This document shows positions 30,463 through 45,700 of a stretch of 58,967 nucleotides of DNA, piece after piece. The notes under the pieces are model-generated. The model was not told the DNA's origin. It did not search any database and saw nothing but the letters and a program-made list of their open reading frames with translations. The translations under genes were made by a program, and so were the position numbers. Source of the stretch: Pigoraptor vietnamica (lineage: Eukaryota; Opisthokonta; Filasterea); contig CALSCQ010001476.1 in assembly GCA_943704525.1 (NCBI GenBank), forward strand, positions 1 through 58,967. The letters run 5' to 3'. Within the stretch, counting starts at the first letter, position 1. Each line of letters opens with the position of its first letter.

Positions 30463-32471
30463 CTAGTGTGATGTCGGCAGTACAATCGCGTATGATGTCC
30501 ACGCGCCGCAGCCGATCGCCTCAATTACATGCCCTGTCCAACCGAGCTCGCCCGACAAATCCACTCGCATTGGCCTGCGATGTATGATGCACACGTCAGA
30601 CCAGCTGAGGTAGTAACGCAGGCTGACGGACGTCTGGACTCACTTGAAGGAATTTTGGCAGGTGTCCGTGCCCAATTGTCCGTGTGCGCCTGCAAGTGCA
30701 AGTGCGTTTTGAAGCTGTTGCAGTGCCCGGGTGACGCGTCAGACACACACAAAGCAACAACAACGTACCCCAACCGCACGCATGTAAGGTACGAGTTCGT
30801 TTGTCCTCCGCTACGAGCGTACAACAAAGTTAACAAGAGGGGGGGGGGGGGGGGGGGGGAGAGGACGGCGAGAACGCCACCGCACATCACACGCCGGCTT
30901 ACCGCAAGTCAAAACGACGGAGTGCTGGCTCCCACATTGTACGTCAATGACGCGCGCCCCTTCGACTGGCCCATGCTCCCCTACTGCGTCGCCGTCAAAC
31001 TCCAACACAGCCGGCACGGACAACGACTGTTGAACCGTGTCGGGCGCCGATGTAGCGCCACCAACGCCGAGCTGGCCATGCTTGTTCCACCCAAATACAT
31101 ACGCATCGCCGTCGCCTGAGAGGAGGAATAGCGGCTGCCTAAGTTGAAAATTCTTGACAGATGTACAACCATGCAGTACGAAACAAGATGGCCGTTCGTA
31201 AGGTGACCCACCTGACACCACGGCCGAGTGCCAGCCGCCGCATCGCACCCGTTGCGCGCGAATGCCCTCGAGTGCCTCGATCGTCTCAGGTGTTGCTCTG
31301 CTCGTGACGTCAGCATGTCCCAACTGCCCGTGTCTGCACCACCGAAAAGCCGCTCATTATCAGCAAGCGCGCGAAATACGCCTTTCAGAGCCGTGCATAT
31401 TAGATCCCGCGGACGTCTGCGCATCGGCTCATCAAGCACGCATGACCGATATGGCGCGAGCGCACGCATCCACAGGCACGCGCACACACACATAGCACAG
31501 GCGCACGACACTTTAGCGGAGTGCGTTTCACTCGAGACAGAAAGATATCGCCGCACCTGTTTTCACCAATGCTCGCGACGGCCCCATTTCGCCACAGCAA
31601 GAGCGCGTGCTCGTGCCCGCACGCGGCGTCTGCCACATCCCTCGCAATCCCCTCAGCTGACCACAAGTGGGGCATCGAAGCGACGCTCTCGTCCGCGGGC
31701 GACAGCTTGTAAGCATTCCCGCTTTCTGTTGGAAACATGAAGATATGAAACACGAAAATGGTATGTGAAGTGGAATTCACGGTTTGAATGCGAGCTGCGT
31801 GCACAGTAAGCAATTGAAACTGATGTCGACGGGGACACACAAAAGCATTGTACGGACCTGCGACGACGACGGCAAAATGCATTCCCACGGCGATGCTCAC
31901 GAAGCGCTCGCGTTTCGCCACCAACGACTCCACGCGACGCAGTGGAATGCGTCTGTCGGCGTCAGGGGGACAGCCGTCGTCCACGGCAAGCACAGACCCA
32001 TCGCGCAACAGCACAAGCGCGTAACGCCATCCAGCCGCTATGGATGCCACGGGAAGGTGGCCGGTGTTGAGGCCGAACAGAGGGATCTGCCCCAAGGGAG
32101 TCTGAAAGCCCTGTAGTTGTCCCACGGCGAAAACATTCCCTGACGCTGGCACAGGAGGGACATGTGAACAACGGCTCTCTGCGTTTGCAATCACGCCGCA
32201 AACTCTGCGTTTGCAATCACGCCGCAAACGCCGCGCGTGCTCAGAGTTGAAAAACCGGGAACATGATCACACAAGCGAAACGAGAGCGAGGAAATGAAGA
32301 TGCCCCACTCGTCCAGAAGTATGTCCTGTGCCAAGTGCCGCACACGCCCGCGACGGCATCATCTCCGTCCACAAGGGCGCCGTCGAGGGGAATTGCTGTC
32401 CAGCGGTGCACGTGCGCGCCACATGGCGCCAATTGCCCGAGCGCATTGAAGCCACATGCGACAAGCGACAT
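30463..32471 (-). CDS. RCCD1: RCC1-repeat protein, RCCD1 type
   Basis: Beta-propeller of RCC1 repeats. In animals RCCD1 binds the JmjC oxygenase KDM8/JMJD5 and influences H3K36 methylation and chromosome stability. Seven exons on the complement: 32471-32309, 32139-31858, 31725-31557, 31333-31212, 31115-30903, 30689-30644, 30574-30463 (368 residues; human RCCD1 is about 376). Repeats seen: ACGFNALGQL at the start; ENRHGQLGHADV (split by an intron); RCGGWHSAVVSGDGDAYVF with GWNKHGQLG; VQCGSQHSVVLTCGAHGQLG; and IEAIGCGAWTSYAIV at the end. The run LEGIRAQRVRCGGWHS followed by GDGDAYVFGWN and a LEFDG block mirrors RCCD1 more than RCC1 itself. An ATG at 32549 would add 26 residues that look non-conserved. 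The intron at 30690-30902 carries a G/C homopolymer. Confidence 0.84.
30839..30859. repeat. Homopolymer of 21 G (plus strand)
   Basis: Lies in the RCCD1 intron 30690-30902; it is poly-C on the sense strand of the gene. Such a run is prone to sequencing error, so its exact length should be treated with care. Confidence 0.9.
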
Positions 32472-32816
32472 CTCTCCACGACAGGAGTACATGCACGCGC
32501 ATGCAGGTGCCGCGCACATGTCTTCTGTCGCTGGCTTCGACCGGCACACGCAGGTTGCATGACGTCACGGGTCCGGGTGACACGGCGCCATCCTCACACT
32601 TCCCAACCACCCGTTTCACACGGCCGGTTCTCACTGTCGTGAGCACTCACACGAACTTCGATTTCCCCCTCAAAACATAGCGCTTTTTGCAGCGTTGGTG
32701 CGGTGGTGCAGCGGACTTCGTTTTGCGACGATCGAGTGTTAAGAGTGTCTTGACGACGTTTTGTTCGGGGCATATCCAAGTGTGTGAGGCTCAGCGGGGG
32801 AGTCGCCTACGTTACA
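32472..32816. promoter_or_regulatory. Divergent promoter region, RCCD1 / DEG9-like
   Basis: Some 345 bp between the two preferred starts. CGTTTTG/TTTTGCG stretches around 32680-32780 are less GC-rich. No defined motif was found. Confidence 0.4.
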
Positions 32817-36333
<3,517 letters not shown>

Positions 36334-36655
36334 GGACGAGGGACGAGGGCGCGCGGTGTCGCGTGCTTCCGGACAAGATATGGCACAACATAATGGGATG
36401 TCAATGTAAAGGTGTTTTTATGACACCGCGAGAGTGCCATTTTGACTTTGTGACGACGGTCGAGTGCCCAATCACTGTGGGCGAATCTCCGCCTACTGTA
36501 CAACGTGGTTTGATGCTGTGCAAAGAAGAAGAAGGGGGAAAACACGCGCCTCACGCACGCGCAAAGCAAGCACGCGCACACGCACGCGCAACGCAACGAC
36601 GAACGAAACAACAACAACACGCCACAACAAGAATGAAGCGCACGCATGCACACGC
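36334..36655. other. Convergent gap, DEG9-like / mitoferrin
   Basis: 322 bp with both 3' UTRs. It contains a CACGCAACG/ACACGCACG-rich stretch (about 36540-36660) but no gene. Confidence 0.5.
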
Positions 36656-38183
36656 TCACGATTGCTTCACGGCTCGCGCCTTGAGCTCTGGCAGCGCCTC
36701 CGCCTCTACGCCGGCGGCCTTCGCAATGGCCTCGTTGAACGTGAGCACGTGCTTGAAAAACTCGTAGACGGACCACGACAGCGCCGTCGACGGCATCTGA
36801 AAAACGACGCGCGCCCGCAACCCCTTCCCAAAGCCCTTGAGCCCGTTGACCTTATAAATCGTCCGCAGGGCATCCGCCATGCCGTTCACGTACGCACGGC
36901 CTCGCGCGTCGCTCACGCTCTCCTGCGTATTCAGGAGCGTCTTGGCCACGTCGAGAGGCGTCGTCGCGGCGGCGGCGAGAGCACCCGCACCGGCGCCAGC
37001 GATCATGTGCGTGAGGGGATCGTAAGAGCCCGACGGGTTGAGAAATTTTTGGAAAGAGTCGTACGACGCAAAGTGGAGCATTTGGAACGGAATGTTCATC
37101 GTGAGTTGCGTCGTGTAGCTCCGATAAAATGCCCAAAAGCCCTCTGTTCGCCACACGGCGCGCGTGCACTCGAGCGCGGTGCGATAGGGAGTGCTGGCGA
37201 CTTGCATGCGCTGCTTGATCACTGCGACGACGGGGCCGTTCTCAATGTGAGTCGACCCATACACGACGCTGCTGTGCTTTTAGCACTGCTTTCGTGCTCA
37301 GCATCCACGCACATATGTAATCTACTCACGACTCTTATGCAGACACGGACAGCCTCTAACGCACGTACAGACGGCAACACCGCGGCATACACAAACCAAG
37401 TCACAATTGCGCACACATACACAAGCCGAGATATATAAGAAGAATTGAAATGGAAAACAATTACAAGATGGCGAGGAATGTCAGTTTCAGAACCCGTACC
37501 ATCGAAAGGGTTCATGAAGCCGTCGTGCACGAGCGTCGCAAACATCCCAGCAAAACCTGTGCGTTGATAGATCGACGTCAGCTATTGATCGAGAACAAAC
37601 AGCGCATGCATGCACTCTGCACGCACGCACTCGCACGCGCTCAAGTCACAATTGCACTCGTCACACACCTGTCGCAAAGGGGTGCTGACCCGGCTCGTTC
37701 CCCCCGAACATGTCCTTGCAAATCTCATACGAGCTGAAGTACAGCGCGTGTGCGGGGCCTGATCCGACCGCGACGGCCTTGAACCCTCGCCATGTCGACG
37801 CAAAGCCGTGCGTCTGGACGATAGTACGAAGTGCCCGATAGATGCTCTTGGGGAGATCGGTCGCGGTCAACGACTGCTGCTGCGTCTGTGAGAAGAGGTA
37901 GGGGCACACAAGGGTCACGATGGAGGGCGTGCTGGAAATCGAACGGATTTGGACGGCGCGAACGGCTTCCACGGCCAAGACAAGCCACAAACAGACACAA
38001 TCACACTATCGCAAGCACACCACAAGCGATGCACAACACACACACAAGGCGGCGCACCTTCACGAGGTCCACGGGATACATTGCGCAGTGCTCGAGCATG
38101 CCGGCCATTGCGCCGGCCATCATGTGCGCATACAGATTCGACGTCGGCAGCGACTCATACTCGTCATCCTCAATCGCCTCCAT
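36656..38183 (-). CDS. Mitoferrin: mitochondrial iron carrier (SLC25A28/37, Mrs3/4 family)
   Basis: Inner-membrane carrier importing ferrous iron for heme and Fe-S synthesis. Four exons on the complement: 38183-38058, 37885-37669, 37556-37500, 37221-36656 (321 residues). The three carrier repeats are present: [48 protein letters not shown] (spanning the third and fourth exons); and [27 protein letters not shown]. Mitoferrin-specific features are the N-terminal [10 protein letters not shown] block, [39 protein letters not shown] and the end segment [15 protein letters not shown]. Each matches human mitoferrin nearly residue for residue. Convergent with the DEG9-like gene and divergent from CFAP46. 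Confidence 0.95.
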
Positions 38184-39153
38184 GGTGCCGAGCGCAAGGC
38201 CCCCCGAGGGGCCGAACTAAACCGGAATAGCGAGCCGTTTGTCGTGTACGCAAGGCCCGAACACGCGTTCAAACGTAAGAGCGGTGCTCTGTAGAGAAAC
38301 AGCCACACAGGAAGTGGCAAGCTGGAAGTGCAACCGCACTTCTCCGGCGATACCCACTGCTGCCAGCGTCCGTGCCCCGAAGGCGAAACGGATACAAAAT
38401 GCACGACTGTGGCGAGCAGTGGGTAAAGTGTGGCTTTGCAAAATCGGTGCCGGATTACGCCACCCCTGAGGTAACGGGTGTTGAATGCGTGGCCGCACCA
38501 CGGCGAGGCTGGCGGTTGAGACGAAATGCGGCAGGCGGGCTCTTGTGTGACGGGATGCTGCAGGAGAGCGATGAAGAGAACGTAGAGAGGGGGAAAGGGC
38601 CAATGCAATCGGCGGTTTCGGAATCTCGCAGTGGACCGGGCCGTGCGCACATGGGTTTGGACAAGGTGACGGACGGGGATTGGGGGGTTACTCAATCGGA
38701 GAAATTGATTGAGCTTGCTCACAATTTCTCGCAATTTTTTCAACTACCCTTAGTTCACTGGTGCGGACTTTATTTAGATGATGTCACAATGACATCACTA
38801 TGTCATCATGTGTTGGGCACGTGCCATCACGTGCCAAAGTTCCCATGGAGACAGGCGGGATTTTCAATTTAATGTGGAATCGGGTCAAAATATCGTGCAA
38901 AAATAGGATTCATTTTCAATTTAGAGTCCCGATGGTCACCCCACATTGCTGTCCACAGGAAAAATTCCTCTTCAAAGCCACACACACAGCTGCATCTCCT
39001 TATGTTCAAGATTTCTGTCAAAACGGTCAACGCAGCCACTTCATCGGAGCGCGGACGAGTAGTGGGAGGCCGCTGACGGCCGCTTGGGGGTAGACAGAGA
39101 GAGAGTTCCCTAGGGTGTGCGTGCGCTCGACACGCGATTCGCACTGCACAACG
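38184..39153. promoter_or_regulatory. Divergent promoter region, mitoferrin / CFAP46
   Basis: 970 bp with no convincing gene; the plus-strand frame 38372-38872 lacks any family feature. The part at 38700-38960 is AT-rich and holds a dense set of palindromic motifs listed separately. A GAGAGAGAG run (about 39097-39106) precedes the CFAP46 start at 39154. Confidence 0.5.
38777..38852. promoter_or_regulatory. Motif cluster: CRE-like inverted repeats, two CACGTG boxes, X-box-like palindrome
   Basis: Within 76 bp: GATGATGTCA, ATGACATCA and TGTCATCAT (CRE/bZIP-like, both orientations) at 38777-38810; CACGTG at 38818-38823 and 38828-38833; and GTTCCCATGGAGAC at 38839-38852. The last matches the ciliary RFX X-box consensus GTTGCCATGGCAAC at 11 of 14 positions. 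It lies about 300 bp upstream of CFAP46. Binding is inference. Confidence 0.35.
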
Positions 39154-39644
39154 ATGGACCGCAAGATCCGCCTTCTCGTGTCGAGTGCTCTTGCGACCGC
39201 GAGTCCGCAGAAGATAGACGAGGCATACAAGCTGCTTCTCAGCTACCAGGAGACGCTGTTGAAGGGCGGCACTGCGGCGACGGACGTTCTTGGGGATACT
39301 TTGAGCGATGACATCTACATTGTGTGCGCCGAGGCCGCCATCGAACTCAGCAAGTATGAGGAGGCGAAGGCGTGTCTTCGGTGGTTTTTTCTGCTCGATC
39401 CGCCTGCGAACCAGTTCCTCTGTCGCGGGTACTTCTGTCAGGCGCTCGTGGAGGCGCAGGCAGTGACGTCGTCGAGAGATTCGGTGGGTGGGAGGATGCA
39501 CGCACGATTTCCTATTCAGCCACTCTCATGTGCGCTCTTTCGCGTGTTGGGGTGCCATTTTGATTGCTGTGTGCAAGGCAATGCGGGCTATTAGTGGGCT
39601 GGATCGTTTGCATCGTGTGTTGATGTGAAGTTGCGCGTCGTCCG

Positions 39645-39710
<66 letters not shown>

Positions 39711-42700
39711 GGAGTCGCAACTGAAGGCCATATCGTACATCATGAAGGCCCTTGCCATCGCACGCCGGAACCCGCGGTGAGTGACACGGCGCGTGTGCTG
39801 TGCAACAGTGCCTCGGGTGACCACTGCGATTATATGTTCAGCGGGCAGCCCTTTTGCGCCAGTGTGTGGCGTGTGCCGGTTGCATAGCCACCGAGGCTGT
39901 GGTTTTAACGGGTGGTTGGGGTTTGTCGCCAGGTACAATTTCCTCGTCTATAACGCGTCGGTGCTGTACTGGCGCCTGAGCCGGCCGTTTTTCAAGGAGG
40001 GGTACCGGCGGCATCTGCTGTGGACGCTCCCCACGATTGTCAAGGCGCTCGAGGACGTCGACGACAAGGACTACGAGTGGCGCGCGCGGTTCAACATGTG
40101 GGTGTTTGCTTGTGGACTAGGTCGTGCGGGGTTTGGCCGTTAGACAGTGCTCTTGTGTTTTGGGCCCAAGTGTTTATGTGCGTATGTGTGTATGCGTACT
40201 GTGTCTGCGCGAGAGTGGTGGGCAAGAGAAGGAGCGGGGAACAGACAGCAATTGCTGCGGCATTTTTAGAGGAAACGCGCTTACACATTTCAACGTCCGC
40301 AGCCACCTTGCGCGCTGCTACGAGGAGTGCGGTAAGACGGACGACGCCCTCACGGTGATCAACACGGCCGCTGCGCTCGTCCGACAGCACGTGCCCAAGC
40401 TCCGCCACGAGGTCTATCGGCTGCAGGTGCGCTACAACCGCATGCATCCGAAGGACCTCGTCAATCTCGAGCGAGAGGCGAAGGAGTCGCCGGAACTCGC
40501 CGCGATCTGCAAGCTGGAGAAAATCAGGGGGTGAGCACGAAGGGGTGTTTGGTCTGTGTTTACGTTGCACAGGGTACAATTGCGTACGAGCCCTTGCGTG
40601 CGTTGTGTGTCTGATGTACTCGGGGGACGTGGCGGTTTGCCACTTGCAAGCGCGCATCATGAGGTGCGGTTGCTCGTGTGTGTGTGTGTTGGTGTTACTG
40701 ACGAGCCTTTCATGTGGTCCGCAGCGGCACGACCACCGACAAGGATACCGTCGAGCGCGAACTGACAGAGGCGTTCAAGGGGCTTGTTGCGTACCTCGGC
40801 ATCGACGCCAACGGCGAGATTGAGCGCGGGCGCGCGGGAACGCTGTCCAAGACGAACGAGGCGCTCGGATACTCGCTTATTGTCGAGACGGGTCGCTATG
40901 CGCTCGACCGCGGCATTTTCGCGCTTGCGCAGAGCGCCGTCGAGATTGCGCGGAACGCTCCGCAGCCCGCGCAGCGCATTCAGAGCGAGTACCTCGCGTG
41001 CGAACTGATGGTGCGCATGCTGGGTCCCAAGGGCGAGGTGTGCACGCGCAAGGTTCTGGACGTGCGCCTCGAGGCACTCGCGCGTATCGAGCGCGCGCTG
41101 TTGTCGGCAGAGCGGTTGGGCGATGCGAGGAACATGCAGAGCGGCTGCGCGCTGATATGGAACATTGCGCTGCCCCTGCTTCAGCCGAACCTCCGCTTCC
41201 ATGTCAAGAAGATGTTCGCGACGGCCGCGCAGGTGCTCGAGACGCTCGATTCGCCGCTGACGCAGCTGCGGTGCCAGCTGCACATTGAGCTTGCCAAGTG
41301 TGAGGAGGCGGAGGAGCTGATGGTGAAGGCGCAAGAGCAGGTCTCGAAGGCCATCTCTCTCGACTTCACGGGGACGTACGCGCGGTGGCTCGAGTCTGCG
41401 CGGCAGCGGCTGGAAATCAAGACGCAGATCTACGCCGAGATCACGCGCACTGAGGACCAGGTGCTCGTCATGCTGGAGCAGGCGAGCGAGGCCAAGGACG
41501 ACGACCTTCGCCGCGCGATGCTCGAGCGCGCGGGAAGCCTGCTTGCGCCGGACGTCTTCGACATTGGTATGGCCCCGATCACCGGGACGTCGTGGTCGGC
41601 GGCGAGCGAGCGCATCCGCAGCTATCGTCAGACGGAGAGGGAGAAGGGCGCGAAGAAGGGGCCGCACAACGCGAACGACAAGGAGCGCGCGCAGCTGTGG
41701 GCCGACATTGCGAAGAGCGCGCGGCACCGCCAGCTGGGCGACGTCGCGCGAAAGGCGTCCGAATTCTTCCTCGAGTACCAGTGGGACATTGAAAGCGACC
41801 GCGACCTCGTGCGTCTTCAGGCGCAGGTGCACTTTATCCGCGCCGAGTCGATCATCCAGATTATGCGCCGGGAAAACCTCCTCCCTTGCGAGCCGCCGGT
41901 GCTCGAGCGGAAGGTGGCGGAGGGCTTCGGGAAGCCGACGGAGGAAGAGTGGGCAGACTACACGGCGTGGGCGCTCTCCCTCTCGCACCAGGAGGTCGAG
42001 TCGTTCATGGCCGCGCTCGACCTTGGCGCGCAATTGCGGGAGGACTGGATCGTCCTCAACGCGGCCGTGTACCTGTGGAACTATCACGCGCACATTTTCC
42101 GCGCGAACCAGCACTGGAAGCTTCAGGAGCCGCTAATCCGCACGTTCGACGCACTGCGCGGGCTCGGGGACGCCGACGTCCCGCTGCTGGCGCAGATTTC
42201 GAACGCACTCGCGCTCGCGCTCATCCAGCGAGCGGACCGCCTCGCTGCTGGGATCGAAACGGGCGGTTACGGCACGGCTGCCCCGGTGGACAAGAACGCG
42301 CCTGCGGTGAATGCGGCGCCAGTGGCTGCCGGCGACAAGAAGGACCGTCGGGGCGGCAAGACGAAAGGCGCCGTGCCCACGGAGAGTGACCAGGGGAAGG
42401 GGCAGGAGCAGGGAGATATTCGCCGCGCGCTCGACGTGTGCGATTACGCGCTGTCGCTCAGCAGTCCGCTGGAGAAGAAGTTCCTCGTGCCCACGTGGGT
42501 GCACCTGAAGCTCGCGCTCGGACAGCCCTTCTCGATCGACGAGGAGAAGTCGCCGGAGACGCGCGTGATGGTCGCATTGGAGCTGCTCGCCCTCAAGGAC
42601 CAGCAACAGCAGCCGGAAAAGGTGTCGTCGAGGGACAAGGACTCTGCCGTTCCGAACGTCGACGTGCTCCAGGCGATGAACACGATGGCCGACTGCCGTT

Positions 42701-45700
42701 TCACGCCGTCGCTCGAGATTGAAATGTGGACGCGGTTGGCGAACGAGGCGCTGCTCGTGGGCCAGTTTGACGCCGCCGTCCGCTGCGGGAAGAAGGCGAT
42801 TGCCGTCGACGCACTCGAAGACCGGTCGCGGAGGTCGAAGGAAGACAAGCGCGCGGAGAAGGCGAAGAAGGCGGGAACGGCGCGCGCGCAGACGCAGGCG
42901 AAGGAGCGCCGCGAGGACTGCAACTACGAACTGCTGCACGTGGCGTGTCGCCTCATGGGACAGGGCACCGTGGCGAAGATCGACCCCCTCAAGCAGGACA
43001 AGAGCCACCAGGACAAGCTGCGCCGGGAGGCACTTGCCCATTTCGCGAAGAGCGCGCGCTACGGGGAGAAGGCGGGGCACTACTCGCTCGTGCTCAACGC
43101 CGCGCACCACTTTTGGAACGCGTGCATTCCGTTCATCGGCAGCCCGATCACGCGCCGCATGCTCGTCATCCCGCTCCAGTCGCTGCTCACACAGCTGGCC
43201 ACGATGGCGCCGGACCACGGGGCCATCGAGGCCGCGTCTCGCGAGCAGCAGGCGCTCGTAGGCGTTGGCAGCAAGGGCCCGAAGGGCGCCGGCGGCGACG
43301 CTGCGGGTGACCTCGCGACGACGTCTGTGGCTGGCGGAGAGGATGCAGGGACGGGCGCCGGTAACCGCCGCACGGGCGTTGCCATGAGCGACGTGCGGGT
43401 GCGCATGTACGAAGTGCTGTTTGAGTGCCTGATGGACCAGGGCCGGTGGACGGAGGGCCTGCGGACGGTGAACCAGGCCTTTTCGATGCTGTCGCGCGAG
43501 GTCCACAAGACGCTGTGGAAGTACCGCATCGTGTTCAAGTCGCGCCTCGGCCACAGCACGTCGAGCGACATGAACAAGCTCCAGGACGAGACAGAGGAGA
43601 TCCAGGCCAAGGTGTGGCACACGATTGCAGAATCGGCGCCCAACAAGCAGGATGCGCTCTCCGCGTTCCAGCGCGGCATCGCCCTCCTCAAGGACCCTTC
43701 CCTCCGCCTCGTCAAGGCAGAGTACCTCGTCGAGTTTGGCGAGTGGCTCTACCGCGCCGACTTCCCCATCGCCGACGCTATCGCACAGCTCGAGGCGGCG
43801 GTCGATCTCCTTATGGATCCGGACAACCCGCCCCCGCAGTTCCACGCCCCGATCGCGCAGCCGTCACCCGCCGACCGCGAGTCGAAGGAAGCGATCTCGC
43901 AGTCGACGACGACACTCGCCCGGCGTCCCAGCGCCTCCCCTGGGTCGGCGCGCAAGGGCAGTAAGGGGGCGAAGGGCGGCGGCCTGTCCCGTCGTGGCAG
44001 CAAGCCGCACCTTCCCGGCGGAGGCACGGTGCCGCCGTCGCCCGCTGTCGGCGTCCCGCCCACGCCGGGTCCGGAGGGGTCGACCTTTGAGATACCCGTG
44101 ATCGAAGACTCGACGATTCTGCTCGGCGTGCGCCGGCTGGAAATGCTTGCGCGCAGCTACGTCATGCTCGCGAAAATCTGTGGGCACAGCACGGACCAGC
44201 GCATCGACTACTGCCTCCTCGCGCACTTTTACTTCATGAAGGTGTGGGAGGCGACGGCGCACGCATACAATGCCGTCGCGGCGAGGATGGAGGTCGAGCC
44301 CGCCAACTCGACGGGCAGCGCGAAGGACCGCGAGCGCGAGCGGGGCGAGAGAGAGACTAAGGCCGAGCGCAAGAACAGCAAGGCTGTGATCAAGCGGCCC
44401 AGCCGAACGGGAGCGACGAACGAATTTGCCGTGGCGTTGCCGTCGTCGCTGGAGGAGTGGGCCGAGTTTGACTACCGCGACGAGCTGCGCAAGACGTGCA
44501 CGGGACCCGAGGCGACGCCGCTCATGGTGTGCTCGAGCACCGTCGTCAAGCCGGACCTCTTCGTCTTCTACATGAACGTCCTCGTGCGACTTCTGAAGGG
44601 CCACGGGTACCACCTGCACTGTCTCCCCCTGCTGCAGCTCCTGCGCCTCGTCGCGGACGTCGTCATGGGCAATTCGGCGCTCGTCCGCCTCGTCCACCTC
44701 GAGCTCATGGACGTCTGCGTCGAGCTCAACCTTGGTGAGGCCGCGCAGTTCCACGAATCGCGCGCCAACATCACGGGGCTCACCGACGCCGAGCGCGCGC
44801 TTTCGCGTGAAGAGGTCCGCCAGCGGTGCCAGCAGCTGAAGCTCGTCGCGGAGGCCCGCGGGGACACTACGGACGCCGCCCACACGACGGCCGCCCCTGC
44901 GAACGCCGACGGCAGCCCCGGAACGAAGAAGGCGAAGCCGGAGTTTGTGCTTCCGAAGGACAGCTCGAACGCGCACGTCGACACCGGGTCGACCAAGGTG
45001 CTTGAGCCAGTGACGATGCGCGAGATATGGGTGTCGCAGGCGGAGCTGTGCGTGCGCCACGGGTACTACGCGGCCGCGCGCGAGCTCCTCTGCGAGGTGC
45101 AGCAGCACGCCAAGGCCTTCTCGGACAACGTCGTGCGCGGTCGCGCGCTCATGTGCCAGGCGCACCTCAAGCGCATCGCCAGCGACAGGGACGGCGCTGC
45201 CGAGCTGGTGCAGCTGGCGCAGTCGCTCGGCGGCGACTTTGACTTTTGGCAGCAGAGCACCCTCGAGCTGGTGGACGACATTGCGCACGACCCGCAGCGC
45301 CTTGGCGAGGCGAGGGACATCCTCGACCACGCGCTGGCCGTGTTTGAGGAGGTGGCCACGCGGCACCCGAACGCCGCCAACGACTCGCAGCGGGCGCAGG
45401 CGGTCTTCCGCGCGCGCCTTGCGTCCATTCGCCTGCAGCAGGCGCAGCAGCTCCGCGTAACGGACGTTACGTTCGTCCGCGAGATTGAGGGCGGTCTCGC
45501 GCTTTATGAGGAGAGCGTGGATCAGCTTGAACTGCTTGGAGGCGGCGCTGTGTATGTCGACACGCTTCTCGAATACGCTGCGGTCACCCGCCGCGTGTTT
45601 CCGCCGAACGTCGAGAACGGCCCGTTCAAACGAGACGTGGCGGCGATGCGGCTACTGCGGCGTGCGGACAACGAGTGCGAGCGCATGCTTGCGGAAGTTC

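Noticed and set aside
38372-38872. 166-codon plus-strand frame in the mitoferrin-CFAP46 gap
   Set aside because: No domain, mixed composition, and it overlaps the AT-rich motif cluster; treated as intergenic.
40657-42114. 485-codon minus-strand frame, and similar ones at 42133-43845, 43864-45366 and 46159-47628
   Set aside because: All lie opposite the long CFAP46 exon, which has real TPR-type and CFAP46 conservation. The antisense products are Arg/Leu/His-rich only.
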